NCBI RefSeq assembly: GCF_000482245.1
Contig: NZ_AWNH01000096.1
Location: 1-64,000 of the forward strand
DNA length: 64,000 bases
Source: Leptolyngbya sp. Heron Island J
GTDB taxonomy: Bacteria; Cyanobacteriota; Cyanobacteriia; Phormidesmidales; Phormidesmidaceae
Direction of reading: 5' to 3'
In this document: piece after piece, positions 17,538 through 25,783 of the stretch
How the letters are laid out: every line of letters begins with the position of its first letter
Numbering within the stretch: the first letter of the stretch is position 1
Notes under the pieces: generated by a model
Told to the model about the DNA's origin: nothing
What the model saw: the letters and a program-made list of their open reading frames with translations, nothing else
Database searches by the model: none
Program-made: the position numbers and the translations under genes

Positions 17538-18239
17538 CTATAGTGACCAGGAAATTGGCTCAATGCCTTTTTCTTGCAAATACCCATTGGCTTTTGAAAA
17601 ATGCCGGTTACCAAAGAAACCACGATGCGCAGATAGTGGCGAAGGGTGGGGCGAGGTCAGCACAAGATGCCGTTCACGATCAATAAATTTTCTTTTCTGT
17701 TGTGCATAACTGCCCCACAGCAGAAAAACTAGATTTTTTTGTTGCTGGTTTAAGGCATCGATAATGGCATCCGTAAATTGTTCCCAGCCTTTTCCCTTAT
17801 GGGAAGCAGCTTTGTGTTGTTCCACCGTTAATACGCTGTTGAGCAGTAACACGCCTTGATCTGCCCAGCTTTGCAGACAGCCATGTCTGGGTGGTTTAAT
17901 GCCCAAGTCTTGTTCAATTTCTTTGAAAATATTGACTAAGGAAGGTGGTGGTGCAATGCCCTGAGGAACAGAAAAGCACAAGCCATGGGCCTGACCTGGT
18001 CCGTGATAAGGGTCTTGCCCAAGAATCACAACTTTAACCTGGTCAAACGGTGTACTATCCATAGCATTGAAAATCAGCGAGCCACGTGGGTAAATTATTT
18101 TGCCAGCGGCCTTTTCCGCCTTTAAAAATTTTTTCAGTGCCTGCATGTAGGGAGTAGTAAACACATCTTCTAGAACCGCTTTCCAGGTGGGTTCAAGTTT
18201 AATAGTGTTAGTAGGAGGGGGAGTGGCGTCTGTTGTCAT
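17538..18239 (-). CDS. ung: Uracil-DNA glycosylase, family 1
   Basis: A 233-residue UNG that removes uracil from DNA to start base excision repair. Motif A, GQDPYHG (74-80, catalytic D76 and Y78), and motif [14 protein letters not shown] (H198), are intact, as are the uracil-contact residues in GLCFSVP and [10 protein letters not shown]. Full length for the family. It has no close operon partner and lies between two oppositely arranged accessory blocks, so it is likely core genome. Confidence 0.97.
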   Translation of the reverse strand: MTTDATPPPTNTIKLEPTWKAVLEDVFTTPYMQALKKFLKAEKAAGKIIYPRGSLIFNAMDSTPFDQVKVVILGQDPYHGPGQAHGLCFSVPQGIAPPPSLVNIFKEIEQDLGIKPPRHGCLQSWADQGVLLLNSVLTVEQHKAASHKGKGWEQFTDAIIDALNQQQKNLVFLLWGSYAQQKRKFIDRERHLVLTSPHPSPLSAHRGFFGNRHFSKANGYLQEKGIEPISWSL

Positions 18240-18400
18240 GGGAGGGGCTGTTCCAACGGCACAAAACTAACAGACTGCTAGGTCTGTCTTTAGGGCAGAG
18301 GTTTAGAATACTTATGATACCGTCAAAGTATGCCAATGTAATGATTCAACCTGTTTAGGACATACCATTGTTAGGTTGCTGAACTGTTGGATTGATAACT

Positions 18401-19396
18401 ATGTGTGATAAGCAAACACAACTCAGAGCCGAGTATCAATTCCGCATAAACCGTGTATTTGACTACATTGAGGTTAACTTAGAGCGTAACCTGACGCTCT
18501 CTGAGCTAGCTGAGGTAGCCATGTTTTCCCCTTATCATTTTCACCGCCTCTTTCGGGCAATGGTGGGCGAAACACCTAATCAGTTCGTCCAGCGAGTCAG
18601 ACTCGAAAAGGCCGCTGCCTTGCTTCTAAACAATCTTGCCCGATCTGTCACCGAAGTTGCGCTGGATTGCGGATTTTCGAGTTCGGCCACGTTTGCTAGA
18701 GCATTTCGTGACCAGTTTGGGCTAAGCGCGAGTGAGTGGCGCGCAGGCAAAGGGCAGATAAAGCGCAAGAATTGCAAAGTCGATAGCAAGCAGGGACAAA
18801 TGCTTCGCAATTGGCGCAAAGAATATGACATCGTAGCTCTCTACAGTAGAGATACATTCAATCATTTGTTATGGAGATTAACCATGAAAAGTGGCTATCA
18901 AGGAGATCTCAAGTTTGATGTCGAGGTCAAAGAACTGTCTGATATGACAGTTGCCTATGTGCGACATGTCGGTCCATACAAGGGAGATTCCGAGTTGTTT
19001 GGGCGACTATTTGGTCAGCTCTATACTTGGGCAGGCCCTAGAGGGTTAATGGGTAGACCAGGCTCCAAACTGATGTCTGTCTACCATGATTCTCCGGAGA
19101 TCACTGACGATTCTAAACTTCGTCTCAGTATCTGTATGACAGTGCCTGAGGATACGCCAGTCGATGGTGAGATTGGCAAGATGATTATCAATTCTGGGAC
19201 TTATGCCGTCGGACACTTCACGATCAACGTCGATCAGTATGAGGATGCGTGGAATGCTTTGATGGGTGCCTGGCTACCGGAGAGTGGATATCAACCAGCG
19301 GATGGCTTATGCTTTGAAGATTATCTTAATGATCCCAAAACGCATCCAGAGGGTAAGCACATCGTAGATATTCATATACCAGTCAAGCCGCTTTAG
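18401..19396 (+). CDS. AraC-family regulator with GyrI-like effector domain
   Basis: A 331-residue regulator. The DNA-binding part is N-terminal (LTLSELAEVAMFSPYHFHRL and VTEVALDCGFSSSATFARAF), followed by a linker and a C-terminal GyrI-like/SOUL-type ligand-binding domain (from about 160: VEVKELSDMTVAYVRHVGPY). This Rob/BmrR-like architecture usually senses small hydrophobic drugs. The ATG at 18401 is preferred to a TTG three codons earlier. Its stop is 83 bases before the C45 gene, on the same strand. Confidence 0.9.
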   Translation: MCDKQTQLRAEYQFRINRVFDYIEVNLERNLTLSELAEVAMFSPYHFHRLFRAMVGETPNQFVQRVRLEKAAALLLNNLARSVTEVALDCGFSSSATFARAFRDQFGLSASEWRAGKGQIKRKNCKVDSKQGQMLRNWRKEYDIVALYSRDTFNHLLWRLTMKSGYQGDLKFDVEVKELSDMTVAYVRHVGPYKGDSELFGRLFGQLYTWAGPRGLMGRPGSKLMSVYHDSPEITDDSKLRLSICMTVPEDTPVDGEIGKMIINSGTYAVGHFTINVDQYEDAWNALMGAWLPESGYQPADGLCFEDYLNDPKTHPEGKHIVDIHIPVKPL

Positions 19397-19412
19397 GTCT
19401 ACATCTAGGGAT

Positions 19413-19466
19413 GTGAATGAGCGCGTGGTTTAAAGCTTTAACCACCGCTCAACTGCACTGTTATGC
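19413..19466 (+). repeat. attC-like imperfect palindrome
   Basis: GTGAATGAGCGCGTGGTTTA followed by AAGCTTTAACCACCGCTCAA and CTGCAC folds as a long imperfect hairpin (GAGCG/CGCTC, TGGTT/AACCA, AAAG/CTTT) and ends in GTTATGC, the same heptamer that ends the site at 9085. The next gene (C45 hydrolase) starts 14 bases later, as in a cassette. The expected left box (RYYYAAC) is not seen, so the assignment is weak. Confidence 0.3.
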
Positions 19467-19479
19467 AAAGGGAGCGAAA

Positions 19480-20499
19480 ATGTACCATCCAAGACTGAAA
19501 GGTAGTTACACCGAAATGGGTAAGAAATACGGTGCTTTACTATATAAAAATGGTTTCGTATTTCCAAAGGTTAGTAATGATCAAATAGAATTTGGGATAA
19601 ATAGTTATCCTATTTTGAAAGACTTTTATCCAGGTATTTGTGAAGAGATAAAAGCTTTTTCAGAAGAAGTTAAGGTAAGCGAAATAGAGGTGGCGGCCTT
19701 TCTCCTTAGTATCGGTGTAATGTCAAATGCAGGGCAGTGTAGCATATTGGCGGCTAACACCAAGAACGGTGTTGTATTTGGCAGGAACTATGATTTTCTG
19801 CTGAGTTTAAAGAAATTTACAGAAAGTAGTCTCATTTGCCCTGACAACAAACTGGCATACGTTAGTCAGTCAGATGTCTTTATTGGGCGGGAAGATGGGC
19901 TTAATGAGGCAGGTCTGGCAATCGCTATGACTACTATTCTAGGGAAAGAAAAACAATATGGTGTGAATTTTTATTTTATAGTTCGATATATATTAGAACA
20001 TTGCCAAACGACAGAAGAAGCAATAGATATTGTTGCTAATGTTGACACGTCTCAATCTAATAACTTTTTGATTGCTGACAAGAATGGGAGCCTTGTAGTT
20101 GTTGAGAAATCACCAGGCAAATATGCGATAAGAAAATCTGAGAATGTAATTTTTTGCACTAATCATTTTTTATCTAAAAAGATGCAAGGTGAACAGGCAG
20201 AAAAACCGGATTGGAGTAAAACAGAGGAGCGGTTAAAAACAATTGATTTAAGGCTTTCTTCCAGTAAAGAACTAAGTGTTGATGATATAAAAAATATTCT
20301 ATGTGATAGGGATGGCTGTGTTTGTCTTAATCTTAAAAAAGAAAATTTTGGTACTTTATGGTCAATCATTTCAAATTTAAATACTTTAAAGTTATGGCGC
20401 TGTGAAGGACTCCCGAAGGTACAAAAATATAAAGAAGACACAAGGCTCAACGAGTGGCTAATCAAACATCATAAAAAAGTGAAGCGGATAAACCGCTGA
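19480..20499 (+). CDS. C45-type acyltransferase/hydrolase (Ntn family)
   Basis: A 339-residue protein from the ATG at 19480, preceded by AAGGGAGCGAAA; an upstream ATG at 19417 would run through the attC-like palindrome. It resembles peptidase family C45 and choloylglycine-hydrolase relatives, in which cleavage before a Cys creates the N-terminal nucleophile: NAGQ-CSIL places it at C87, followed by the hallmark GRNYDF (101-106). The family includes acyl-CoA:6-aminopenicillanate acyltransferase and amide hydrolases; substrate unknown. It is visibly AT-richer than its neighbours, lacks HIP1 octamers and is closest in style to Firmicute genes, so it was probably acquired. Confidence 0.8.
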   Translation: MYHPRLKGSYTEMGKKYGALLYKNGFVFPKVSNDQIEFGINSYPILKDFYPGICEEIKAFSEEVKVSEIEVAAFLLSIGVMSNAGQCSILAANTKNGVVFGRNYDFLLSLKKFTESSLICPDNKLAYVSQSDVFIGREDGLNEAGLAIAMTTILGKEKQYGVNFYFIVRYILEHCQTTEEAIDIVANVDTSQSNNFLIADKNGSLVVVEKSPGKYAIRKSENVIFCTNHFLSKKMQGEQAEKPDWSKTEERLKTIDLRLSSSKELSVDDIKNILCDRDGCVCLNLKKENFGTLWSIISNLNTLKLWRCEGLPKVQKYKEDTRLNEWLIKHHKKVKRINR

Positions 20500-20608
20500 A
20501 TGCAATATTAGGCTGCATGAGCAGATATGTTGTTGAGCCGTTATATCTGTGAGAATGACGTTTACAGAAGAGTTAGGGAGTGAATTAATTTAAACAACCT
20601 GGGGAGGA

Positions 20609-21691
20609 ATGATGCGGATAACTGGATTATTTTTATCTCGATTTGCGATCGCTCTTTGGATGGCCTTGGCGATCTCATTTTTGATGCTGCTAATGTCAAA
20701 CGCTCCCAGCGTCCCCAACAATGCGCCGTTTGCAAGCTTGTCGATTCGGGAGAAAAGCTCTATCGTCCACTTGCCCAATCGCATTTTCCGCTGTGTGAGT
20801 GAAAATAAACAATTTGAATGTCAAACAGAAATCCACAATCGTTTGTTGCAGGTAAATCTGAGCCATAGCAATCAGCATCAATTTGGTGACTATCAATTCA
20901 GCGGATGCAATGCTTTTTATGATGGTAAATCGATTGATTGTGAAAACCGAGGTTCGACCTATGCGCCAGTCATCGCTCAAATTTACGAAGTCAAAAATCT
21001 AGATTTAACTGCCTCAGAACTGCGATCGCTCCAGCAGCAATATTGGGGAATAAACTTGCTGAGTCAGCTTGGAGAAGTGCGTCTATTCTGGATTAGCTCA
21101 GGATTGTCAGTCGCTGCTGGTTTAATTGCCGCAAGCTTCACCTGGCAATGTCCAAACAAGCTTACTAAAATTTTTTCCAGCCTATTTTGTGGATTTGGAG
21201 CCTCTCAAAGTGTGGGAGGTGTTGTATGGCATCTGCCGTTTGATGGGGTAATAGCCTACGGTATTGCTCCAAGCACTTTGATTCTTATAGTTATAGCGAT
21301 TTCGATTATCAGTGGAATTGTGATTGCAATTACAACCTTATTTTTGCTGGCGCGGCGGACAGATCCCATGCTCACTGCGTTGCTGGGATTTGGCAGTGGT
21401 CTTGGTGTTTTTGGTTTAAGCAGGCAAGTTCTGAGTTGGAAAGTTCGTGAAATTCTCGATTTTATCCGTCTTACTTTTGGGCTAGAGACGTCAACGATGT
21501 CTCCAAGCATTCTTCAAGCCTTAATAATTGCAGTAGCGCTCGCTCTGGCAATTGCTGCTGCAACCTTACTTTGGTCGCGAACCAATCGATCAATCAAATC
21601 GTTTATGCTGCTAAGCAACGGTTTCGGTTCAGTGGCGGTTGTCAGTAGCTTCTTTGTATTACTGCTCCTTGGTTTGGGCTATGCAGATTAG
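20609..21691 (+). CDS. Multi-pass membrane protein of unknown function
   Basis: A 360-residue protein with a strong ribosome binding site (GGGGAGGA). The first ~35 residues are one membrane helix, followed by a ~120-residue soluble region with four Cys (FRCVSENKQFECQ, FSGCNAF, SIDCEN) that is probably extracytoplasmic, then five or six membrane helices. I recognise no family or catalytic motif. Two HIP1 octamers sit inside the gene. It is separated from the C45 gene by about 110 bases containing a short inverted repeat (CAGATAT/ATATCTG). Confidence 0.65.
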   Translation: MMRITGLFLSRFAIALWMALAISFLMLLMSNAPSVPNNAPFASLSIREKSSIVHLPNRIFRCVSENKQFECQTEIHNRLLQVNLSHSNQHQFGDYQFSGCNAFYDGKSIDCENRGSTYAPVIAQIYEVKNLDLTASELRSLQQQYWGINLLSQLGEVRLFWISSGLSVAAGLIAASFTWQCPNKLTKIFSSLFCGFGASQSVGGVVWHLPFDGVIAYGIAPSTLILIVIAISIISGIVIAITTLFLLARRTDPMLTALLGFGSGLGVFGLSRQVLSWKVREILDFIRLTFGLETSTMSPSILQALIIAVALALAIAAATLLWSRTNRSIKSFMLLSNGFGSVAVVSSFFVLLLLGLGYAD

Positions 21692-21779
21692 AGAACAAAA
21701 AGTCTTGGTGATGATATAAAATTGCTTGTCGCTGCTAAACACGACTGTTAATTGTCAAGAAAGAAAAAATAGCTTAAAG

Positions 21780-22455
21780 CGGCTGCAGTCTCCTACAGAT
21801 GCAGACCGGCTACAGTGGATTTTTGGTGCTTATTTCCAAAACCGAGATTTTCGCATTGGCGATGATCTTGAAGTCCCTCTATTCTTTGGAACGGAAGTGG
21901 GGGAATCAACCTATGATCAAACCACCTATGCAGGGTTTGCTCAGGTGGACTATGAGCCAACTGAAGATTTGACGCTAACTGCCGGACTACGATACGAATA
22001 TTGGCAAGAGGAACTCAATCGTGATGCTCAAACCTTTGAACTTTTCGATGGCACCACTGCACCTGCTTCTTTCTTTCCAGTATCTGAAATTAGTGACTCT
22101 GACATCGATGGTGATGTTTGGCAGCCCAAGTTTGCAGTTAACTACCAGTTTAGTCCCAATGTGGCAGCCTACGGCAGCATCTCGTGCGGTTATCGACCCG
22201 GTACTTACAACTCTCTTACCTTTACTGATGATGAGCTGTTTGTTGAGCCAGAGAATTCCTGGAACTATGAAATTGGTCTAAAAACGTCCTGGTTAGATAA
22301 TCGTCTTGGCATTAACCTTGCGGCCTTTTACAACGATATTGATAGTGTCCAGGTAGCTGGTGTTAGATAACTCGTTGCTATTTGCCGATATTTTTAATGC
22401 AGCAGCCCGCGCTGTGGGTGCTGATTTCTATACTGCTCAAATAGCGCTGATGTGA
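21780..22455 (+). pseudogene. TonB-dependent receptor fragment
   Basis: The frame encodes a middle slice of a receptor barrel (DADRLQWIFGAYFQNRDF, TYAGFAQVDYEPTEDLTLTA, SPNVAAYGSISCGYRPGTYN, PENSWNYEIGLK). It reaches a stop at 22370, but a shift into another frame at about 22360 continues the family pattern (NSLLFADIFNAAARAVGADF) to a stop at 22455. There is no signal peptide, plug or barrel end, so the gene is truncated at both sides and frameshifted. It differs from the three intact receptors in the window and resembles the non-siderophore TonB family. Confidence 0.8.
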
Positions 22456-22501
22456 GAATCTGATGGCACCGCTAGAAAACTGTAGCTTAACCACGTAAAT
22501 C

Positions 22502-22656
22502 AACATACTTCAAACGTCAATCCTGCATCTTTCACCAAACGTTTGATCAAGACATCGCCAAACATCGCTGCCGGTGTCCAAAATCCCCCCGCCTTAACAG
22601 ACGGTGGAAAATCCTCTGCCAAACATAATCCCGCCTGGCCCAAAATCTTAGCTGTC
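22502..22656 (-). pseudogene. Relic of a saccharopine-dehydrogenase-like gene, C-terminal piece
   Basis: About 155 bases nearly identical over most of their length to 27257-27412, the end of the intact gene at 27255 (the part encoding AKILGQAGLCLAEDFPPSAK and GGFWTPAAMFGDVLIERLVK). Homology stops abruptly at 22656. A matching internal piece of the same gene lies at 25257, on the far side of the AraC-MATE pair and in the same orientation. Confidence 0.85.
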
Positions 22657-22715
22657 GATCAAGTCCTTAAGCTGCATCATTTGAGGTAAAGGCCTGACAG
22701 TTCCAGAGAATCAGT

Positions 22716-23672
22716 TCATAGCTTACTTCTATAGGCTTTTGGCGTCATATTGCTATGTCGACGAAAGACCTTTGTAAAGTAACTCTGGTCACGAAAGCCC
22801 ACCTGCTGACAAATATCAGCGATCGCCAGTGCCCTTTGAGCCAGCAGTGCCTTTGCCCGCTCGATGCGGCATCGTGTTATGTATTGCAGCAGCGTCTCAC
22901 CCGTACTTTGCTTAAACAGAGTGGCAAAATAATGACTGCTCAGTGGCACAATACTAGCAACCTTCGTCAGGCTCAGGTCTTCTGCTAAATGCTCTTGGAT
23001 GTAGGCCATCACCCGTCTTAAGCTAGACGGCGACAGACCCTCTTGAGCGGTTTGCATCGGCTGCTTCGCAGTTGAATAGTGCTTCAGCAGGTGCATCACC
23101 AGCGTCGTCGCCATCGACTCTACATAAAGCTGACTGTTAATCAGCGACGTTCCACCAATGTCTTGCTCTATCTCTGACTTGAGTAATAGCCCAATCTGTC
23201 GCAAAAACGGGTCGTAGACCTTACGGTGAGAAACAATCTCAACGCAGTCGAGATCCACGAATTCAGAGGCGATACAGGTTAAAAATGTCGGCTCCAAGTA
23301 AAGCGCAATGAACTCAGTCTCGCTCGGCCAGTGTTCTTTAAAGGTATGGTGCGCAGGGTAAATGCAGCTCTCGCCATAGCCTGAAATCTCTTGCTGCCGT
23401 CCATCGCCTTGCCTGGCGAGTGCTCCAGAAGACCACCCTAAATCGATGCCGATAATGTACTGCTTGGAAGCGTGCTCAGGTACTTCATGGGCGGGTTGCC
23501 GATAGTATCCCAAATGAAGACCTTGCCAAGCTGCACAACTGCTCGATAGCAGTGGCAAGCGAGGATACACCTGTAAGATATGGTCGTCCTTGGTGTAGTC
23601 GATTTCTAATGACACTTGCAAGCGCCTTATTGCGATATCACAACAGTCCAGCATTCTTGCATAGGCTAGCAC
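22716..23672 (-). CDS. AraC-family regulator
   Basis: A 318-residue regulator; the GTG at 23672 overlaps the stop of the MATE gene (GTGCTAG), and an ATG at 23654 is an alternative. The C-terminal helix-turn-helix pair is clear (LSLTKVASIVPLSSHYFATL and IADICQQVGFRDQSYFTKVF, ending TPKAYRSKL). The N-terminal ~215 residues are a divergent sensing region. Overlap with the MATE gene means one transcript, so it likely controls that efflux pump, and perhaps the reductase-like gene at 25784 whose upstream region carries a duplicated element. Confidence 0.9.
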   Translation of the reverse strand: MLAYARMLDCCDIAIRRLQVSLEIDYTKDDHILQVYPRLPLLSSSCAAWQGLHLGYYRQPAHEVPEHASKQYIIGIDLGWSSGALARQGDGRQQEISGYGESCIYPAHHTFKEHWPSETEFIALYLEPTFLTCIASEFVDLDCVEIVSHRKVYDPFLRQIGLLLKSEIEQDIGGTSLINSQLYVESMATTLVMHLLKHYSTAKQPMQTAQEGLSPSSLRRVMAYIQEHLAEDLSLTKVASIVPLSSHYFATLFKQSTGETLLQYITRCRIERAKALLAQRALAIADICQQVGFRDQSYFTKVFRRHSNMTPKAYRSKL

Positions 23673-25033
23673 GAATCAAATTTCCTCAGTTTGCTGATAA
23701 AGCGCCAGCTATAGACAGTGGCTGCTGTCGTTGCCCCCGAGTAGTAGCCTATCCACAAACCTTGTGCCCCTAGTCCGACCCAGAAACCCAGGGTGTAGCC
23801 GCTGATTAGCCCTACCCCGAGATAGGCCAGCATATTTAACAGCACCGGCACTCGAGTATCTTGCAGCCCATACAGTGCCCCGAGCGTCGTCTTCTGAATC
23901 CCGTCAAAGACATTGCCCAGGGCAACAACGACGATTAAAGGGTTCACCAGTTTGATCAACTCGGCATTCTCAGGGTCGCTGAGGTCAACATAAAGCCCAA
24001 TTATAGGCTGCCGAAACAGCAGCAGGGCGATCGCCACCAGAGTTGTCATGCCAATTATTATGGCAATGCTGACACCCCCAGCCCGTCTCATGCCCTGAAG
24101 GTCTTGCCGCCCAAACCACTGGCCCACCAGCGCGGTCACTGCAAACGACATCCCTTGCGGAATCATGAATACTATTATTGCGGTCTGTAGGGCAACTTGA
24201 TGGGCCGCTAGCGCGTCGGTCCCTAACAGACCAATGAGATAGATCACCACCAACATCAGACCATATTCAAACAAAATAGAAACGCCAATGGGCGTGCCAA
24301 TCACAACAAGCTCCTGCATCAGGGAAAATCTGAGCCGATACCACCGCTGAAACAGCCTATAAACCTTTAGCTTTGGGTGCCAGAGCAGGTAAACCACCAG
24401 CGCAAAAAACATGCCCCACCAGGCCATCACGCTGGCCAGGGCCAGTCCCGCCAACTCCAGACGGGGCGCACCAAACTTGCCAAACCCTAAAGCGTAGTTG
24501 CCTGCAATGTTAAACAGCGTCCCCACTACCACAATGGTCATGATCGGTTGGGCCTGAGACAGACCGGAGACCACGCCTCGAAACATGGCGAAGCCCACCG
24601 CTGGAAACAGTCCCCAAAGCACTACATTGAGATAGCTCGTTGCCAGGGCAACAGTTTTTGGCTCCTGACCTAGACCCAACATCACAGCGTCCATGTGGCT
24701 CATGCCCACCATAGTCAAGACAGCCAGTCCTACCGTAAGCAGCAATCCCTGCTGCGCCACTTGCTCAATTCGTGTTTTTTGCTCTGCGCCATAGCCAGCC
24801 GCTACGAGCGGGCTTACCCCCATCACCACACCGGCTAGGGCATTGAGAAACACCTGAAAGGTAAACGATGCCAGTCCACCGGCAGCCAGCTCTTCTCGTC
24901 CTAGGTGCCCCATCATCACGGTGTCGACAAACCCGGTAGCGGCTTGGACAACTTGAGCACTGATAAGAGGAATAGCGAGCTGTAGAAGCGCTTTGATTTC
25001 AGTTCGGGTTGAAGAAACAGAAAGATTCGTCAT
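23666..25033 (-). CDS. MATE family efflux transporter
   Basis: A 455-residue multidrug/sodium-type antiporter with twelve membrane helices. The N-terminal QLAIPLISAQVVQAATGFVD and TVMMGHLGREELAAGGLA are MATE hallmarks, repeated in weaker form in the second half (IVVVALGNVFDGIQKTTLGA). Probably exports organic cations or toxic metabolites using Na+ or H+. The downstream AraC gene overlaps by seven bases. The pair is flanked on both sides by relic pieces of another gene, indicating that it was inserted there. Confidence 0.95.
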   Translation of the reverse strand: MTNLSVSSTRTEIKALLQLAIPLISAQVVQAATGFVDTVMMGHLGREELAAGGLASFTFQVFLNALAGVVMGVSPLVAAGYGAEQKTRIEQVAQQGLLLTVGLAVLTMVGMSHMDAVMLGLGQEPKTVALATSYLNVVLWGLFPAVGFAMFRGVVSGLSQAQPIMTIVVVGTLFNIAGNYALGFGKFGAPRLELAGLALASVMAWWGMFFALVVYLLWHPKLKVYRLFQRWYRLRFSLMQELVVIGTPIGVSILFEYGLMLVVIYLIGLLGTDALAAHQVALQTAIIVFMIPQGMSFAVTALVGQWFGRQDLQGMRRAGGVSIAIIIGMTTLVAIALLLFRQPIIGLYVDLSDPENAELIKLVNPLIVVVALGNVFDGIQKTTLGALYGLQDTRVPVLLNMLAYLGVGLISGYTLGFWVGLGAQGLWIGYYSGATTAATVYSWRFISKLRKFDSC

Positions 25034-25256
25034 AGGAGTCTAAGCGGTTGCGCATGAAAAGCTCAGGTTTGAAATTAAGGACAAGCGCCCCTATCCACTC
25101 ACAGCATCAAAAAATGGCCACAAAGCCATGCTGTGATTTCAACCTAGAGCAGTTCAAAACAAAAGGCTGGTAGATTCTTCCTATAACTATGGCGATCTTC
25201 TGGTGTCTGCCTCAATCAACCACTTAGTAGCCACCACTACATCATTGCTGTTTATT

Positions 25257-25430
25257 CGAAGCGTAGGTTGTCTGACTTGGCTCTTTCCCCGGTTTAGGAA
25301 TCAATGTATTCTCTACCAGATCACCACTGCCAGCGGTGAAAGAGGCCAGTGGTGCTCCCTGAGATGCGACCCTGGGTTGTTTTTGCGCGCATTTTGATGC
25401 GATCGCAAACTTGCCCACAATCTCTACTGC
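25257..25430 (-). pseudogene. Relic of a saccharopine-dehydrogenase-like gene, internal pieces
   Basis: Two blocks match the intact gene at 27255. One encodes VENTLIPKPGKEPSQ (intact: LENTLIPKPGEGPSQ, near 27550). The other, GCGCATTTTGATGCGATCGC and nearby bases, encodes VCDRIKMR on the minus strand (intact near 27965). Their order and orientation are kept, but about 330 bases between them are lost. Together with the piece at 22502 this is the broken remainder of a second gene copy. Confidence 0.75.
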
Positions 25431-25587
25431 ATACCTCACAATTTCCTCAGATTTCTAACTCAAACTTCAAAACAAGCAATGGGATACGTTGATTGACAAT
25501 CCCGAAGCCAGAATCTGGAAGCAAGTATTTTGATTCCTGACTCCTGGTCAGCCAGCTCATTCTCATTGAATATCCTTCCACAGATAA

Positions 25588-25764
25588 AATTGATTCTTTT
25601 CGAATCCCATAAAAGTGTTAGATATCAAAAAGAATCAGCCCTATTACTCCGGCAATCAAACAGGCATGATTTTTTGTGTAGATCCCTTAAAATTGATTCT
25701 TTAAAAGGAGAAAAACCGCTCGAATCTCATAAAATTGTTAGGTATCAAAAAGAATCGGCCCTAA
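25588..25764 (+). repeat. Duplicated 43-base element upstream of the reductase-like gene
   Basis: CGAATCCCATAAAAGTGTTA at 25601 continues as GATATCAAAAAGAATCAGCC; the second copy, CGAATCTCATAAAATTGTTA at 25721, continues as GGTATCAAAAAGAATCGGCC. The two 43-base copies differ at four or five positions and are exactly 120 bases apart; each is preceded by AAATTGATTCTTT. The second copy ends 20 bases before the ATG of the gene at 25784. They look like a duplicated promoter or operator region. Confidence 0.75.
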
Positions 25765-25783
25765 CTTCTATAGGAGGCTTCCT

